Of a stretch of 64,000 bases of DNA, positions 10,202 to 20,279 are shown piece after piece. The stretch comes from Candidatus Competibacter sp. GTDB taxonomy: Bacteria; Pseudomonadota; Gammaproteobacteria; Competibacterales; Competibacteraceae. The number at the start of each line of letters is the position of its first letter. Positions within the stretch are counted from its first letter, which is position 1. The notes beneath the pieces were generated by a model that worked only from the letters and a program-made list of their open reading frames with translations, had not been told where the DNA came from and did no database searches. Where the stretch lies: the NCBI GenBank assembly GCA_029624815.1, contig JARSSH010000025.1, positions 53,163 through 117,162 of the forward strand, given 5' to 3'. Position numbers and translations under genes: made by a program.

Positions 10202-13200
10202 TCAGGTAATCAGCTCCAGAGTGTGCTCGCCGAGGATCTTGCGGATCGACTGCATCAACTGTTCTTCTTGGTAAGGCTTGGTCAGATAGTCGTTGACTCC
10301 CAGCTTCATCGCCCGCTCGCGGTGCTTCTCGCCGCCGCGCGAGGTGACCATGATGATCGGCAGTTGCCGCAGGCGTGCCTGATTGCGAACATGGGCGAGC
10401 ACTTCGAAGCCGTCCATGCGCGGCATCTCGATGTCGAGGATCGCCAGATCCGGCACTTGAGTCTGCAACATCGCCACCGCGTCCAAACCGTCCTTGGCCG
10501 TGACCACTTGGATGTTATGGCGCTCCAGGATGCGGGCGGTGACCTTGCGCATGGTGATCGAGTCGTCGATGACCATGATGCTGATTTTCTCCAGCCGGGC
10601 TTCCTGCCGCGCCATCCGCAGGGCGCGGCTTTCCGCCTGTTTCTGCTGTTGTGAGCCAATATTGCGCACCAGCGCCGCCAGATCCAATACCACCACCACT
10701 CGGCCATCGCCCAGCACGGTCGCCCCGGAAATGCCCGGCACGCTGTTGAACTGAGGGCCGACCGGCTTGACGATGATTTCCTGGTTGCCCATCACGGCCT
10801 CGACCTGGAGGGCGGCGCTGGCCTCGGCGCTGCGAAACAGCAGGGTCGGCGGTCGGCGATCCTTGACTTCCTCGAAAGGCAGCATGTGTTCGCTACCAAC
10901 CAGGATACCCAAATTATGGATCGGGTAGTTGCGCTCGTTGTACCGGTGCCGCACCGGCTCGCCCGTCAGATACGCTTGGAACACGCTCTCCTGTATCCGG
11001 GTCACCAATTCGATGCTGAGCAGGGGAATGGCGAAAATAGCGTCGCCGGCCTTGGCCAACAGCGCCTGGGTGACCGCCAGCGAAAACGGCAGGCGGATAA
11101 TGAAACGCGACCCCTGGCCCGGCTCGGTCTGGATCAACAAGGCGCCGCGCATGGCCCGAATCGCCGCGTTGACCACGTCCATGCCGACGCCGCGCCCGGA
11201 AATCTGGGTAACCGCCTTGGCGGTGGAAAAACCGGGGCGCAGCAATAGCGCGATCAGCTCTTCCTGACTGGCTGGCTGGCCGGGCAGCAAAAAGCCTTTT
11301 TCCTCGCCCTTGGCGCGGATTGCTTCGATATTGAGGCCGGCGCCGTCGTCGCTCAGTTCCAGCACCAGCTCCGCGCCCTCCCGGTGCAAGCTTAGGGTGA
11401 TGGTGCCGATTTCGGATTTCTCCACCGCCCGACGCTGCTCCGGGGCCTCGATGCCGTGCGCCAGCGAATTGCGCAGCATGTGTTCCAGCGGAGCGATCAT
11501 GTTTTCCAGCACGGTGCGGTCGACTTCCGCCTCTTCGCCGCCGACCAGCAGCTCGGCTCGTTTGCCCAATTCCTGGGCGGCCTGCCGCACCACCCGCCGT
11601 AGCCGCGGAACGATGCTGCCGAACCGCACCATGCCGGTGCGCATCAAGCCCTGCTGGATTTCCTTGTTGACCTTGCCCTGCTGGTCGAGCAGCGAGCCTA
11701 CATCGCGGGTATGTTCACCCAAGGCGTTGCCCACGTTGCCCAAATCATCGGCGATTTCCATCAGCGAACGGCTGAGCTGTTGCAATTCGGTGAAGCGATC
11801 CAGCTCCAGCGGATCGAATTCCAGTTGGTGCGCCTTGGCGCCCTGATCCTGCCGCGACTGGATACGGGCTTCGGCCTGTGTGGAGAGATGGCCCACCTGC
11901 CGGCGCAACCGGATGATGGTCTGCTCCAACTCGTTGAGGTTGAAGCGCATCGCGTTGACGCCCTGATCGATTCGGGCGCGGAAGATACTACTCTCGCCCA
12001 TCTGATTGGCTAGGGTATTGAGCAGCGCGGCGCTGACACGGATGCTGTCGGTGGGCGCGGCGGCGGCGGCGGCCGGTTTTTCCGTAGGCTGCGCCAGCGC
12101 CGCGGCTCGGGCGGCGGCAATGACCGCGGAAAGGGGTTTGGGGGGTTCCGTCGGCTTGCCGCCCAGCACGCCGTGCAGCTCGTCGATCAGGCTCCGAGCG
12201 TCTGGCGCGGGCTCGCCGCCACCCCGCAGCATGCGGTGCAGGCCGTCCAGAGCGTGCTGGACGGCGTCCAGCACGACCGGCGTCGCATCTCCCGTTCCCT
12301 TACCCAGCGCGTCCAGCACCGATTCGGCGGCATGGGCCAGATCGCCGACCGCCATGAACCCGGCCATGCGCGAGCTGCCCTTGAGCGTATGCATTTCCCG
12401 GCGCAGATTGTTCAGCAGTTCGGCGCTATCCGGTGTCCCGCGCAACTGCTGCAGAAGGGCGTCGCTGGAATCGAGAATTTCGCCCGCCTCGGATTGGAAA
12501 ACCTCCGCCAGTTCTTGATCCAGCTCGGTCATGGCCCGGAGCGCGCTGGGTTCCGGCGCCGCGGCCGGTTCCTGGGTCGCCGCCGCGGTCGGCAGTTCCT
12601 CGACCGGCTGGCCGGCGACGACCGCTTCGGCCAGACGATGCAAATCGCCGATCAAATCGGTCGCGGGCGCCGGGTCGAGGCCACTACCGGCCTCAGCCAG
12701 CATTCGGTTCAGCCGATCCAGGGTTTGCTGCAGGGTATCCAGCACGACCGGCGTCGTATCTCCCGCTCCCTTACCCAGTGCGTCCAGCACCGATTCGGCG
12801 GCGTGAGCCAGATCGCCAACCATCATGAAGCCGGCCATGCGCGAGCTGCCCTTGAGGGTATGCATGCCTCGGCGCAGGTCATTCAGCAGGCCGGGCTGTT
12901 CGGATCCACTACCCAAGCGCTGCAAAATGGCATCGCCGGCATCGAGAATTTCGGCGGCTTCGTATTGGAAAACCTGGGCCAGTTCCAAATCCACCGCCGG
13001 AGGCGCGCCCGACTCCATCTCCGTGGCTGGAGGTTCGGCCGGCGCCGGGGGTTGAATCGCGGGCGGCGGCGACTCGACCTTCATCGGTTCGACCGGCATG
13101 GCCGTGACTGGCGGTTCGATCCCAACCGGCTTGGTGAGTTTGGCCGGTTCGGCCACAACCGAGACAAGCTGTTGGTCCGGCGCGCCTTGCAGTAGCGCAT

Positions 13201-15178
13201 CGGCGCGCGCCGTCAGCGCCGCCAGCACTGCTAGCGCTTCCTCCGTGACCGGCGTTTCACCGATCAACGGTTCCAGCGCGCTGGCGGCTTCGTCGACCAG
13301 ATCGGCCATCGCCAGGGACGCCGGAACCGTATTATTGAGCACATGGCTCAGCAGGTTCTCAAAACACCAAGCGAGATCGCCGACCGCGGTTTCGCCGACC
13401 ACGCGCCCGCTGCCCTTGAGGTTATGGAATACCCGGCGCAGCGTGGTCAGCGCCTGACGGTCGGCCAGGTTTCGCTTCCAAAGAACCAGGTGCTCGCGAA
13501 TGGCGGCCAGTTCGCCGCGCGCCTCCTCAAGAAACACCTCCATGAATTCCGGATCGACCGTCGGCGCGGTCGCACGCACCGACGGGGGCGCGGTGACCGG
13601 CTCCACCCGGTACGACGGGGGCGCGGTGATCGGCTCCACCCGGTACGACGGGGGCGCGGTGATCGGCTCCACCCGGTACGACGGGGGCGCGGTGATCGGC
13701 TCCACCCGGTACGACGGAGGCTCGGTGACCGGCTCCACCCGGTACGACGGGGGCGCGGCGATTGTTTCGGTTTCAGCGTCGGCGGCGGCCAAGGTCCGCG
13801 CCCGCGCCATCAGGGCCGGCAAAGCGTCCAGTTCGTTCCCGCGCGGCGGGGTTTCGCCCACCAGCGGCTCCAGCGCCGCCACCGCCGCGGCAATCGCCGA
13901 AATGATGGTCTGACTGGCTGACACCTTGCCAGCCAGGATCTGATTCAGCAGGTTTTCGTATTCCCAGGCGAAATCGCCGATTACGGTCGCACCGACCATG
14001 CGACCACTACCCTTGAGGGTATGGAAAGCCCGGCGGATGATGGCCAGCGCGTCACTATCCCGCAGATTTTCCTGCCAACGGAGCAATTGCTCCCGCACGG
14101 CGGCCAGCTCGCCGCGCGCCTCCTCGAAAAAAACCTCGATGAATTCGGGATCGGCGTCAGCCAGTCCAAGCAGTGCCCCAAACCCGGTCGAGGCCCCCGC
14201 CACGGTTGAGGCCGCGTGCTTGCCCGATACCGAACCGGCATCGGCCGCAAGGGCCGTATTGCTGTTGAGATCGGATGGCGACGACGCCGCGTCCTGGCCC
14301 GTATCCGGTTCGATCCGGCCGGACGTGGGCCAAGCCGGCGCAAGCGCTTCGGTCAATGCCGGCAAATTGAGCAGGGTATCCATCTGGTTGAGTTGCTCTT
14401 CCGCCGCGCGCAACACCGTCGCCGGCGCCGGCCCCCCGCCGCTCAGGGGCTCCAGGCAGTGGCCCAGTCCGGCCAGGATTTCGGCACAGACTCCGCTGAC
14501 CAGTGGCCCATAGTGCTCGGCGGCGCCAGCGGCCAGCACCTCGACGATTCGGTTCAAACGGCCAAGCACCGCGGTGGCGCGGGTCCATTTGCGTTCCGTC
14601 AGCACCTGATGGAGCGTCCGCAGATCGTCTTGCAGCGCCATCCAGGACTTCGGCTGATCGGCGGTATTTTCCAACTCGGTGGCGACGGTTTGCTGCAACC
14701 GTTTCAGAATGTCCATGATCGCGTGCAGCGCGGTGAATGCTTCCATGGGATCGGCGGCCGGTTCGGCGGCATCATCGACCGGTGTGCTTGAATGCCTGAT
14801 CGACCGCAGCTTATCCGTCACCTCCACCAATTTATCGTCCGGGCGTCGGCTGCCGGGAGATAGACAGGCATCCAGATAGCCGGTCAGATGTTCGGCGGCC
14901 TGCCGCAGTGTCGCTAAATCCGCGGATTGGAGCGTTCCGCCCATCAGCGCCAAAACCGTCGCGCGCATCTCATCCAACAGGGCGACCGCCTCGCGGTGCT
15001 CCAAGACCGCCAAGGGACCACGAATCTGATCGATGGCTTCGATGATCGCTTCCAGCGACGTTAAATCGGCGCAATCCTGGTACATGTCCAGATTGAGCCC
15101 GATCCGGCTCAGAGCGAGCAGCAGGTCATCCTTGAGAGAACCCAAGGGGTTAGCGGCGTCAGGATGTGAAGCCATCAC
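10202..15178 (-). CDS. chpA: ChpA-type hybrid histidine kinase of the pilus chemosensory system
   Basis: A 1658-residue CheA-like hybrid kinase controlling type IV pili. Four HPt domains carry an H-x-LKGS-x-R site: AFHTLKGSGRMVG (near residue 385), VFHNLKGSGRVVG (near 585), GMHTLKGSSRMAG (near 775) and EMHTLKGSSRMAG (near 930). Then come a dimerisation region, an ATPase domain (LEHMLRNSLAHGIE near 1235; DDGAGLN; GRGVGMDVV), a CheW-like domain and a C-terminal receiver domain with LDIEMPRMDGFE (phospho-Asp near 1580). Pseudomonas ChpA is longer, with more Xpt domains. The linker near residues 470-530 is a tandem repeat, and HPt 3 and 4 are near-duplicates. It follows pilJ by 106 bases. Confidence 0.95.
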   Translation of the reverse strand: MMASHPDAANPLGSLKDDLLLALSRIGLNLDMYQDCADLTSLEAIIEAIDQIRGPLAVLEHREAVALLDEMRATVLALMGGTLQSADLATLRQAAEHLTGYLDACLSPGSRRPDDKLVEVTDKLRSIRHSSTPVDDAAEPAADPMEAFTALHAIMDILKRLQQTVATELENTADQPKSWMALQDDLRTLHQVLTERKWTRATAVLGRLNRIVEVLAAGAAEHYGPLVSGVCAEILAGLGHCLEPLSGGGPAPATVLRAAEEQLNQMDTLLNLPALTEALAPAWPTSGRIEPDTGQDAASSPSDLNSNTALAADAGSVSGKHAASTVAGASTGFGALLGLADADPEFIEVFFEEARGELAAVREQLLRWQENLRDSDALAIIRRAFHTLKGSGRMVGATVIGDFAWEYENLLNQILAGKVSASQTIISAIAAAVAALEPLVGETPPRGNELDALPALMARARTLAAADAETETIAAPPSYRVEPVTEPPSYRVEPITAPPSYRVEPITAPPSYRVEPITAPPSYRVEPVTAPPSVRATAPTVDPEFMEVFLEEARGELAAIREHLVLWKRNLADRQALTTLRRVFHNLKGSGRVVGETAVGDLAWCFENLLSHVLNNTVPASLAMADLVDEAASALEPLIGETPVTEEALAVLAALTARADALLQGAPDQQLVSVVAEPAKLTKPVGIEPPVTAMPVEPMKVESPPPAIQPPAPAEPPATEMESGAPPAVDLELAQVFQYEAAEILDAGDAILQRLGSGSEQPGLLNDLRRGMHTLKGSSRMAGFMMVGDLAHAAESVLDALGKGAGDTTPVVLDTLQQTLDRLNRMLAEAGSGLDPAPATDLIGDLHRLAEAVVAGQPVEELPTAAATQEPAAAPEPSALRAMTELDQELAEVFQSEAGEILDSSDALLQQLRGTPDSAELLNNLRREMHTLKGSSRMAGFMAVGDLAHAAESVLDALGKGTGDATPVVLDAVQHALDGLHRMLRGGGEPAPDARSLIDELHGVLGGKPTEPPKPLSAVIAAARAAALAQPTEKPAAAAAAPTDSIRVSAALLNTLANQMGESSIFRARIDQGVNAMRFNLNELEQTIIRLRRQVGHLSTQAEARIQSRQDQGAKAHQLEFDPLELDRFTELQQLSRSLMEIADDLGNVGNALGEHTRDVGSLLDQQGKVNKEIQQGLMRTGMVRFGSIVPRLRRVVRQAAQELGKRAELLVGGEEAEVDRTVLENMIAPLEHMLRNSLAHGIEAPEQRRAVEKSEIGTITLSLHREGAELVLELSDDGAGLNIEAIRAKGEEKGFLLPGQPASQEELIALLLRPGFSTAKAVTQISGRGVGMDVVNAAIRAMRGALLIQTEPGQGSRFIIRLPFSLAVTQALLAKAGDAIFAIPLLSIELVTRIQESVFQAYLTGEPVRHRYNERNYPIHNLGILVGSEHMLPFEEVKDRRPPTLLFRSAEASAALQVEAVMGNQEIIVKPVGPQFNSVPGISGATVLGDGRVVVVLDLAALVRNIGSQQQKQAESRALRMARQEARLEKISIMVIDDSITMRKVTARILERHNIQVVTAKDGLDAVAMLQTQVPDLAILDIEMPRMDGFEVLAHVRNQARLRQLPIIMVTSRGGEKHRERAMKLGVNDYLTKPYQEEQLMQSIRKILGEHTLELIT
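12280..12870 (-). repeat. Duplicated HPt-domain DNA inside chpA
   Basis: Segments around 12295-12400 and 12775-12870 are nearly the same at the DNA level. Both contain the run encoding AHAAESVLDALGKG and TLKGSSRMAGFM with only scattered differences. This indicates a fairly recent internal duplication, or gene conversion, of the last two HPt domains. Confidence 0.75.
13599..13763 (-). repeat. 33-bp minisatellite in the chpA linker
   Basis: Five tandem copies of a 33-bp unit, near-identical except for a few changes in the fourth and fifth copies. Each encodes an 11-residue unit of the form APPSYRVEPIT. The unit is in frame, so copy-number change would alter linker length between HPt domains without a frameshift. 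There are no unique spacers, so this is not a CRISPR array. Confidence 0.92.
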
Positions 15179-15284
15179 GCTACCTCCGCGCTGGTTGCCT
15201 GACTCGACGGGTTGTCGCCGCTCAGACCCAGGCTTTTCGGGACGGTCATGCGCTTTTGCATCCCCGAAGCCCGCTTTGCCAAGC

Positions 15285-17411
15285 TCAGCCAGGCAACCTG
15301 AACCCGGCCACCGATTGCCGCAGTTCCTGCGCCAACTGGTTCAGTTTGCCGATGGCGGATGCGGTTGCCACGCTGCTCTCGGCGGTTTGCCCGGTAATTT
15401 CGTTGATGGAGGTCATCGCACCCGACACTCGCGAGGCCATCTCCGAAACTCGACCGGCGGACTTGGAAATTTCGTCGATCAATTCGGCCAGGTTGGCGGA
15501 CACTTTTTCAATTTCCTCCAGCGCCTCGCCGGCCTTTTCCGCCAGTCCCGCGCCACCGACCACCTCGGAGGTGCTCTTCTCCATGGAGATAACCGCCTCG
15601 TTGGTGTCGGCCTGAATGGTCTTGACCAGGGTTTCGATACGCTTGGTGGCGTTGCTGGAGCGTTCCGCCAATCGCTGCACTTCGTCGGCGACCACCGCGA
15701 AGCCGCGGCCGGCGTCGCCTGCCGCCGAAGCCTGGATCGCGGCGTTCAGCGCCAGGATGTTGGTCTGATCGGCGATGTCGTTGATCAGCGCCACGATGTC
15801 GCCGATTTCCTGCGAGGATTCACCCAACCGCTTGATGCGCTTGGAGGTATCCTGAATGTGCTCGCGGATGGTGTTCATGCCGTTGATGGTGCGGCGTACC
15901 CGGTCGCCGCCTTCGTGGGCGATGCCCACCGATTTCTCGGCCACCTCGGCGGAAGCCGCGGTCTTCGACGACACCTCGTCCATGGATTGCGCCATCTGCA
16001 TGACGGTGGCGCTGGCGTTCTCGATTTGCCGGGCCTGGATTTCGCTGGACTTGGCCAGCCGGTCGGCGATGGCGCTGGTTTCCTGCACGGCGGCCGCCAC
16101 CAGCCCCGAGGTGCTATTGATAGTGGATACCAGATCGCGCAAAGCTTCGATGGCGTAGTTGACCGAGTCGGCGATGGCGCCGGTGATGTCTTCGGTCACG
16201 CTGGCCTGCACGGTCAGATCGCCTTCGGCCAGATTGCCCAGTTCGTCGAGCAACCGCAGGATGGCGTCCTGATTGCGGCGATTTTGCTCCTCGGTTTCCT
16301 GCTTGCGCAGTTCGGCTTCGATCAGGCGATTGCGGCTTTCGCGGTTTTGGACGTAGAACAGCACAATCAGCAGCACCAAGGCAATCACCCCAAGCGCGTA
16401 GGCGATCTGATAGCTGAGAGGAATGCCGAACAGGCGTGCCTGGCGGCTGTCGCCGGCATAGGCATCGAGTAGCTTGCTGGCTGCTTCCAGTAAGGCGTCG
16501 CCCTTGTCGGCAATGCCTTGCGCGGCATTCTGGACCTTGACCAGTTCCGGCGCCTTTTCGACGATGCGCGCGGTTTCGGTTTCGATCGTCTTGAACAGAT
16601 CGGCCAGCTCCGCCAATTTACCGGCGCTATCGGGGATGTTCACCCGGTCGACTCCGAGCCGGGTATCGCCTTCCCGCATGCCCCTGAGAACCCGGCCGAA
16701 CAGGTTCACGTTACGGCCGAATCGGTCGGCGGCGGCGGCGGCGCTCAAGCCGCCTTCGGTCAACAGGCGCTTGAGGTCGCTTTCGATCCGTTGTCCCAAC
16801 TGCAACTGATTGGTGGCCAGATAGACCTGTCGTGGGTCGACCCGGCTGTTGGCCAGACTCTTGGCGATCTCATCGGACAGGGTAATCATCTGGGTCAGGG
16901 AGCTTTCCAGCAAGGGCTGAAAATTGTTGACCGATATCACCGATTCACGCCCGGCCAAGAGGGTGTCACACTCGCTCCTGACCGGATTCCAGCGGCTGTC
17001 CAGCTCCTCCAGGGCCGGTTTGAGCGCGGCCGATGGCGGCGGCAGCCCCAACGCGTCGCTACCGTTCTTTTGATCGTTGAGCGCCTGTTCGAAGCGGTCC
17101 CGGCTTTGTTTGAGCTTGGTGAACGCGGCTTCCTTGCCGCGGGCGGCCTCCAAAGCTTCCGTTACGATCGAACGCGATAGCAGACGCTGTTCGCTGGCCA
17201 GCTTCAGTTGGGTTTCGTTGTGCTTGTCCTGTTGTTCCAGCAGAACGAAGACAACGCCCATTAGTACAACGGACAGCACCAACGCGCCCAGCAGCGCCAG
17301 GTAAGTGACGGAAAATCCTTTCAGCGCCGAATGATCTCGCGAGTCACGCATTTCAAATTTCTCGTTGAACTTAATCCTGATCGACCCCGTCCGACCTTGC
17401 CGCGGGGACAT
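15285..17411 (-). CDS. pilJ: PilJ-type methyl-accepting chemoreceptor
   Basis: A 708-residue membrane chemoreceptor for the pilus chemosensory system. Seen: a first transmembrane helix ([20 protein letters not shown]), a periplasmic sensing region of about 270 residues with the PilJ-type repeat pattern, a second helix ([18 protein letters not shown]), and a cytoplasmic MCP signalling domain with the hairpin tip [20 protein letters not shown]. Two starts are possible: ATG at 17411 or ATG at 17351 (MRDSRDHS), the latter giving about 688 residues, closer to Pseudomonas PilJ. It lies 14 bases after pilI. Confidence 0.95.
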   Translation of the reverse strand: MSPRQGRTGSIRIKFNEKFEMRDSRDHSALKGFSVTYLALLGALVLSVVLMGVVFVLLEQQDKHNETQLKLASEQRLLSRSIVTEALEAARGKEAAFTKLKQSRDRFEQALNDQKNGSDALGLPPPSAALKPALEELDSRWNPVRSECDTLLAGRESVISVNNFQPLLESSLTQMITLSDEIAKSLANSRVDPRQVYLATNQLQLGQRIESDLKRLLTEGGLSAAAAADRFGRNVNLFGRVLRGMREGDTRLGVDRVNIPDSAGKLAELADLFKTIETETARIVEKAPELVKVQNAAQGIADKGDALLEAASKLLDAYAGDSRQARLFGIPLSYQIAYALGVIALVLLIVLFYVQNRESRNRLIEAELRKQETEEQNRRNQDAILRLLDELGNLAEGDLTVQASVTEDITGAIADSVNYAIEALRDLVSTINSTSGLVAAAVQETSAIADRLAKSSEIQARQIENASATVMQMAQSMDEVSSKTAASAEVAEKSVGIAHEGGDRVRRTINGMNTIREHIQDTSKRIKRLGESSQEIGDIVALINDIADQTNILALNAAIQASAAGDAGRGFAVVADEVQRLAERSSNATKRIETLVKTIQADTNEAVISMEKSTSEVVGGAGLAEKAGEALEEIEKVSANLAELIDEISKSAGRVSEMASRVSGAMTSINEITGQTAESSVATASAIGKLNQLAQELRQSVAGFRLPG

Positions 17412-17425
17412 TTTTTCTCGAAGCC

Positions 17426-17998
17426 TTAGCTGGCCGCATTCAAAAATCCGGGGTCCGCAAGTAGCTTGTCGGTATCGAAAACCAACCAGTGCTGGTTGTT
17501 GTTCAAGAACCCTTCGGAGATATAGGGCCGCAATCCCTTGTCGATGCCATCCAGCTCGGGTAGGCGGTGCTGCGGGCCGAAATGCCGCATCCCGATAATC
17601 TCATCGACCAGCAGGCCATAGTCCCACTCTCCGGCGCGCACGACGACCACTTGGCTGCTCGGCAGCCGCGTAGTGGGCCGGCCGGCGAGAAAATCCCGCA
17701 AATCCGTCACCGAGATCACCTTGCCGCGCAGGTTGGCAATACCCAGCAGCCAGCGTTTGACCCCGGGCACCCAGGTAATATGAGGCACTGGAACGATCTC
17801 GATCACATCGTCCATGGAGAATAGCAGGTTCCACGAGCCGAGGCGCAGCGCCAGTCGCCCACGAATTTCCGATTGCTGCGCGCTGGTCGCCACGATCGGC
17901 GCCCGTTCGCGGACGCGCTTGTCGAGCTGCAGCAGAACGTCGAACGGATGCAATGGAGAGGGGGATGCCGCGGGGATGGTTACTTCCGCATCTGCCAC
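17426..17998 (-). CDS. pilI: PilI, CheW-like adaptor of the pilus chemosensory system
   Basis: A 190-residue CheW-domain protein that couples PilJ to ChpA. Seen: [52 protein letters not shown] and [10 protein letters not shown], all typical of CheW/PilI. It begins the minus-strand run pilI-pilJ-chpA-chpC. In Pseudomonas, pilG and pilH lie immediately upstream; here only about 250 bases separate pilI from the divergent gshB. Confidence 0.94.
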   Translation of the reverse strand: MADAEVTIPAASPSPLHPFDVLLQLDKRVRERAPIVATSAQQSEIRGRLALRLGSWNLLFSMDDVIEIVPVPHITWVPGVKRWLLGIANLRGKVISVTDLRDFLAGRPTTRLPSSQVVVVRAGEWDYGLLVDEIIGMRHFGPQHRLPELDGIDKGLRPYISEGFLNNNQHWLVFDTDKLLADPGFLNAAS

Positions 17999-18252
17999 AG
18001 AATGGTCCTCGGAGCCGGCCAGCCTCGCACGGTTCGGAATCGCCGGATCGACGTAATCGTTTTTGGTTCCGGACAGCGCGCCCGGCCGTACTGCAAGACA
18101 TTGGTTTTTTTGTTGTGATTTTTAGCATACTAGAGACTGAGATGCCATGACAGAATCCGCATCCGTCTCTAATTCATACATCCGCGGCGCCAATCCGATC
18201 ATCCCGCCGGATGCGTCAACTGGAACCGCGCAACCTCACGGACCCGCCGGCC

Positions 18253-19206
18253 ATGATGATCAAACTGGGTGTGGTGATGGATCCCATCGCCACCATTGCC
18301 ATCAAAAAAGATACGACTTTCGCCATGCTACTGGCTGCCCAGGCCCGCGGTTGGGAACTCCATTATTTCGAACAGGCCGACCTGTACGCCCGCGCCGACG
18401 CGGCGTTCGGCCGGGCCCGGCTGCTGAGCGTGCGCGACGATAAAAACGACTGGTTTTCCTTCCACGGCGAGCGGGAATTGCCGCTGGCGCAACTGGATGT
18501 CATCCTGATGCGCAAGGATCCGCCGTTCGACATGGAGTACATCTATACCACCTACCTGCTGGAGCTGGCGGAGGCGGCCGGGACGCTGGTGGTCAACAAG
18601 CCGCGCAGCCTGCGCGACGCCAACGAAAAATTCTTCGCCCTGAGTTTCCCGCAATGCTGTCCGCCGACCCTGGCCAGCCGGGAACCGGCCCGAATCAAGG
18701 CCTTCCTGAGCGAACACGCCGACATTGTGGTCAAGCCACTGGACGGCATGGGTGGCGCCTCGGTGTTCCGTCTGCGGCAAGACGACCCCAATCTGAATGT
18801 GATTCTGGAAACCCTTACCGCCCACGGCCGGCGCTTGACCATGGCGCAGCGCTATCTGCCGGAGATCGTGGCCGGCGACAAGCGTATTCTGCTGATCGAC
18901 GGCGAACCGGTGCCGTATGCGCTAGCGCGCATCCCACGAGCTGGCGAGACCCGCGCCAACCTGGCGGCCGGCGGTCGCGGCGAGGGACTGCCGCTGAGCG
19001 ACCGCGACCGCTGGATCTGTGCGCAGGTCGCCCCGCGCCTGCGTGAAATGGGTCTTCTGTTCGTCGGTCTCGACGTGATCGGCGACTTTCTGACCGAAAT
19101 CAACGTGACCAGCCCGACCTGCGCGCGGGAACTGGATGCCCAATTCGGACTAGACATCGGCGGCGACCTGATGGCTGCCATCGAGCGGCAATTACGGCGT
19201 CGATAG
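18253..19206 (+). CDS. gshB: Glutathione synthetase
   Basis: A 317-residue ATP-grasp ligase joining gamma-glutamylcysteine and glycine to form glutathione. Seen: IKLGVVMDPIATI at the start, LDVILMRKDPPFDMEYIYTTY, the ATP-grasp stretch DIVVKPLDGMGGASVF, RYLPEI, and EINVTSPTCARELD at the C-terminus. The frame opens earlier at 18211; I chose 18253 (or 18256) because family members start at this MIKLG point. Divergent from pilI, followed by tonB after 14 bases, the same order as in Pseudomonas. Confidence 0.97.
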   Translation: MMIKLGVVMDPIATIAIKKDTTFAMLLAAQARGWELHYFEQADLYARADAAFGRARLLSVRDDKNDWFSFHGERELPLAQLDVILMRKDPPFDMEYIYTTYLLELAEAAGTLVVNKPRSLRDANEKFFALSFPQCCPPTLASREPARIKAFLSEHADIVVKPLDGMGGASVFRLRQDDPNLNVILETLTAHGRRLTMAQRYLPEIVAGDKRILLIDGEPVPYALARIPRAGETRANLAAGGRGEGLPLSDRDRWICAQVAPRLREMGLLFVGLDVIGDFLTEINVTSPTCARELDAQFGLDIGGDLMAAIERQLRRR

Positions 19207-19220
19207 CCACCGGTTCGACG

Positions 19221-20240
19221 ATGAACGAGCGGGACACGCATGACACGGAGGTTGCCCGCCGCTTATTGTTGGCGCTACTGCTGGCATCCAGCCTGCACGC
19301 CGCCCTGCTGTTCGGTGTGCCGGCCGAGTGGTGGACGATCCGCCATCCCAAACCGCCTCGCTTCGAGGTAGTGCTGTTGCCGCCGGCTCCGATACCGGCG
19401 GAACCGGCCAGAGGGATGCCTGTCCCGGAGTCCGCTACGCCGGCCGTCGCTCCCTCGCCACCGATCGCTCGACCCTCGGAGTCCACCGCTCTCACCGCGA
19501 CGCCAGCGCCCGTATCGAAGCCGGCGCCCAGACCGGTTGAGCCGGATCGCCCCCCTACGCCAATAACCAGGGCGAAACCCACCGCTGTCGTCGTCGCCAA
19601 ACCGGCCCAGCCGCCAAAGTCGCGCCCACCACCCAGGCCAAAACCGGTCCAGCCACCCAAACCGGTCCAGCCAGCAGCGGCACAGCCGCCCGCCAAATCG
19701 ACTCGATCCTTCCCGGCGCCCACGGCAAAACCCGTCACGCCGGCGCCGACCCGCTCGGCCCGCGTTGCCGATCGCTCCCCCGCTCCGGATGAAAATGGTG
19801 GTCGCGGCCCGCTGAACAGCGCCGCCCTCCTGGGACAGATCGCCAACCTGGATCCGGAAATCCAGCAACGGGCAAACGCCGGGGTGCGTAGCCAGCGGGT
19901 CAGTCTGGCCGACACCCGATCGGCGGCCGGCTTCTACGCCGCCGACTGGGCGCGCAAGGTCACGCGCATCGGCGAGATGAACTTTCCCGACGCGGCCCGG
20001 CGATTGAATCTCAGCACCGGGCCTCTGTTGGACGTGGCGATCCGCGCCGACGGCAGCTTGCGGGAAGTACGCATTCTGCGATCCTCCGGCCACTCCGAAC
20101 TCGACCGGGCGGCCCGGCGCATCGTCGAACTGGCCGCGCCCTATCCCCCCTTCCCGGCCGAACTGCGCCGACAGGTCGATCTGTTGCGGATCGAAAGCCC
20201 CTGGCGTTTCGACCCCGGCGGCCGGGTTCGCGCGCGCTGA
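19221..20240 (+). CDS. tonB: TonB-family energy transducer
   Basis: A 339-residue TonB-like protein. It has a single N-terminal transmembrane anchor (LLLALLLASSLHAALLFGV, about residues 14-32), a long Pro/Ala/Lys/Arg-rich periplasmic spacer (about 45-195), and a C-terminal TonB domain starting near YAADWARKVTRIGEMNFP, with SGHSELDRAARRIVELAAPY. TonB proteins carry proton-motive energy to outer-membrane receptors. Its place beside gshB matches Pseudomonas TonB3, which is linked to twitching motility, but I infer that role only from position. Confidence 0.92.
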   Translation: MNERDTHDTEVARRLLLALLLASSLHAALLFGVPAEWWTIRHPKPPRFEVVLLPPAPIPAEPARGMPVPESATPAVAPSPPIARPSESTALTATPAPVSKPAPRPVEPDRPPTPITRAKPTAVVVAKPAQPPKSRPPPRPKPVQPPKPVQPAAAQPPAKSTRSFPAPTAKPVTPAPTRSARVADRSPAPDENGGRGPLNSAALLGQIANLDPEIQQRANAGVRSQRVSLADTRSAAGFYAADWARKVTRIGEMNFPDAARRLNLSTGPLLDVAIRADGSLREVRILRSSGHSELDRAARRIVELAAPYPPFPAELRRQVDLLRIESPWRFDPGGRVRAR

Positions 20241-20279
20241 AGCCGGCGGCTTGTCAAGGTCGGGCCGAATCCCGATACT

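Noticed and set aside
13599..13763. CRISPR-like array
   Set aside because: Units are directly adjacent 33-bp repeats without spacers and translate in frame in chpA.
12173..13921. Long plus-strand ORFs rich in R, H and Q opposite chpA
   Set aside because: They mirror the chpA codons and its repeats; no family motif, and chpA on the minus strand is strongly supported.
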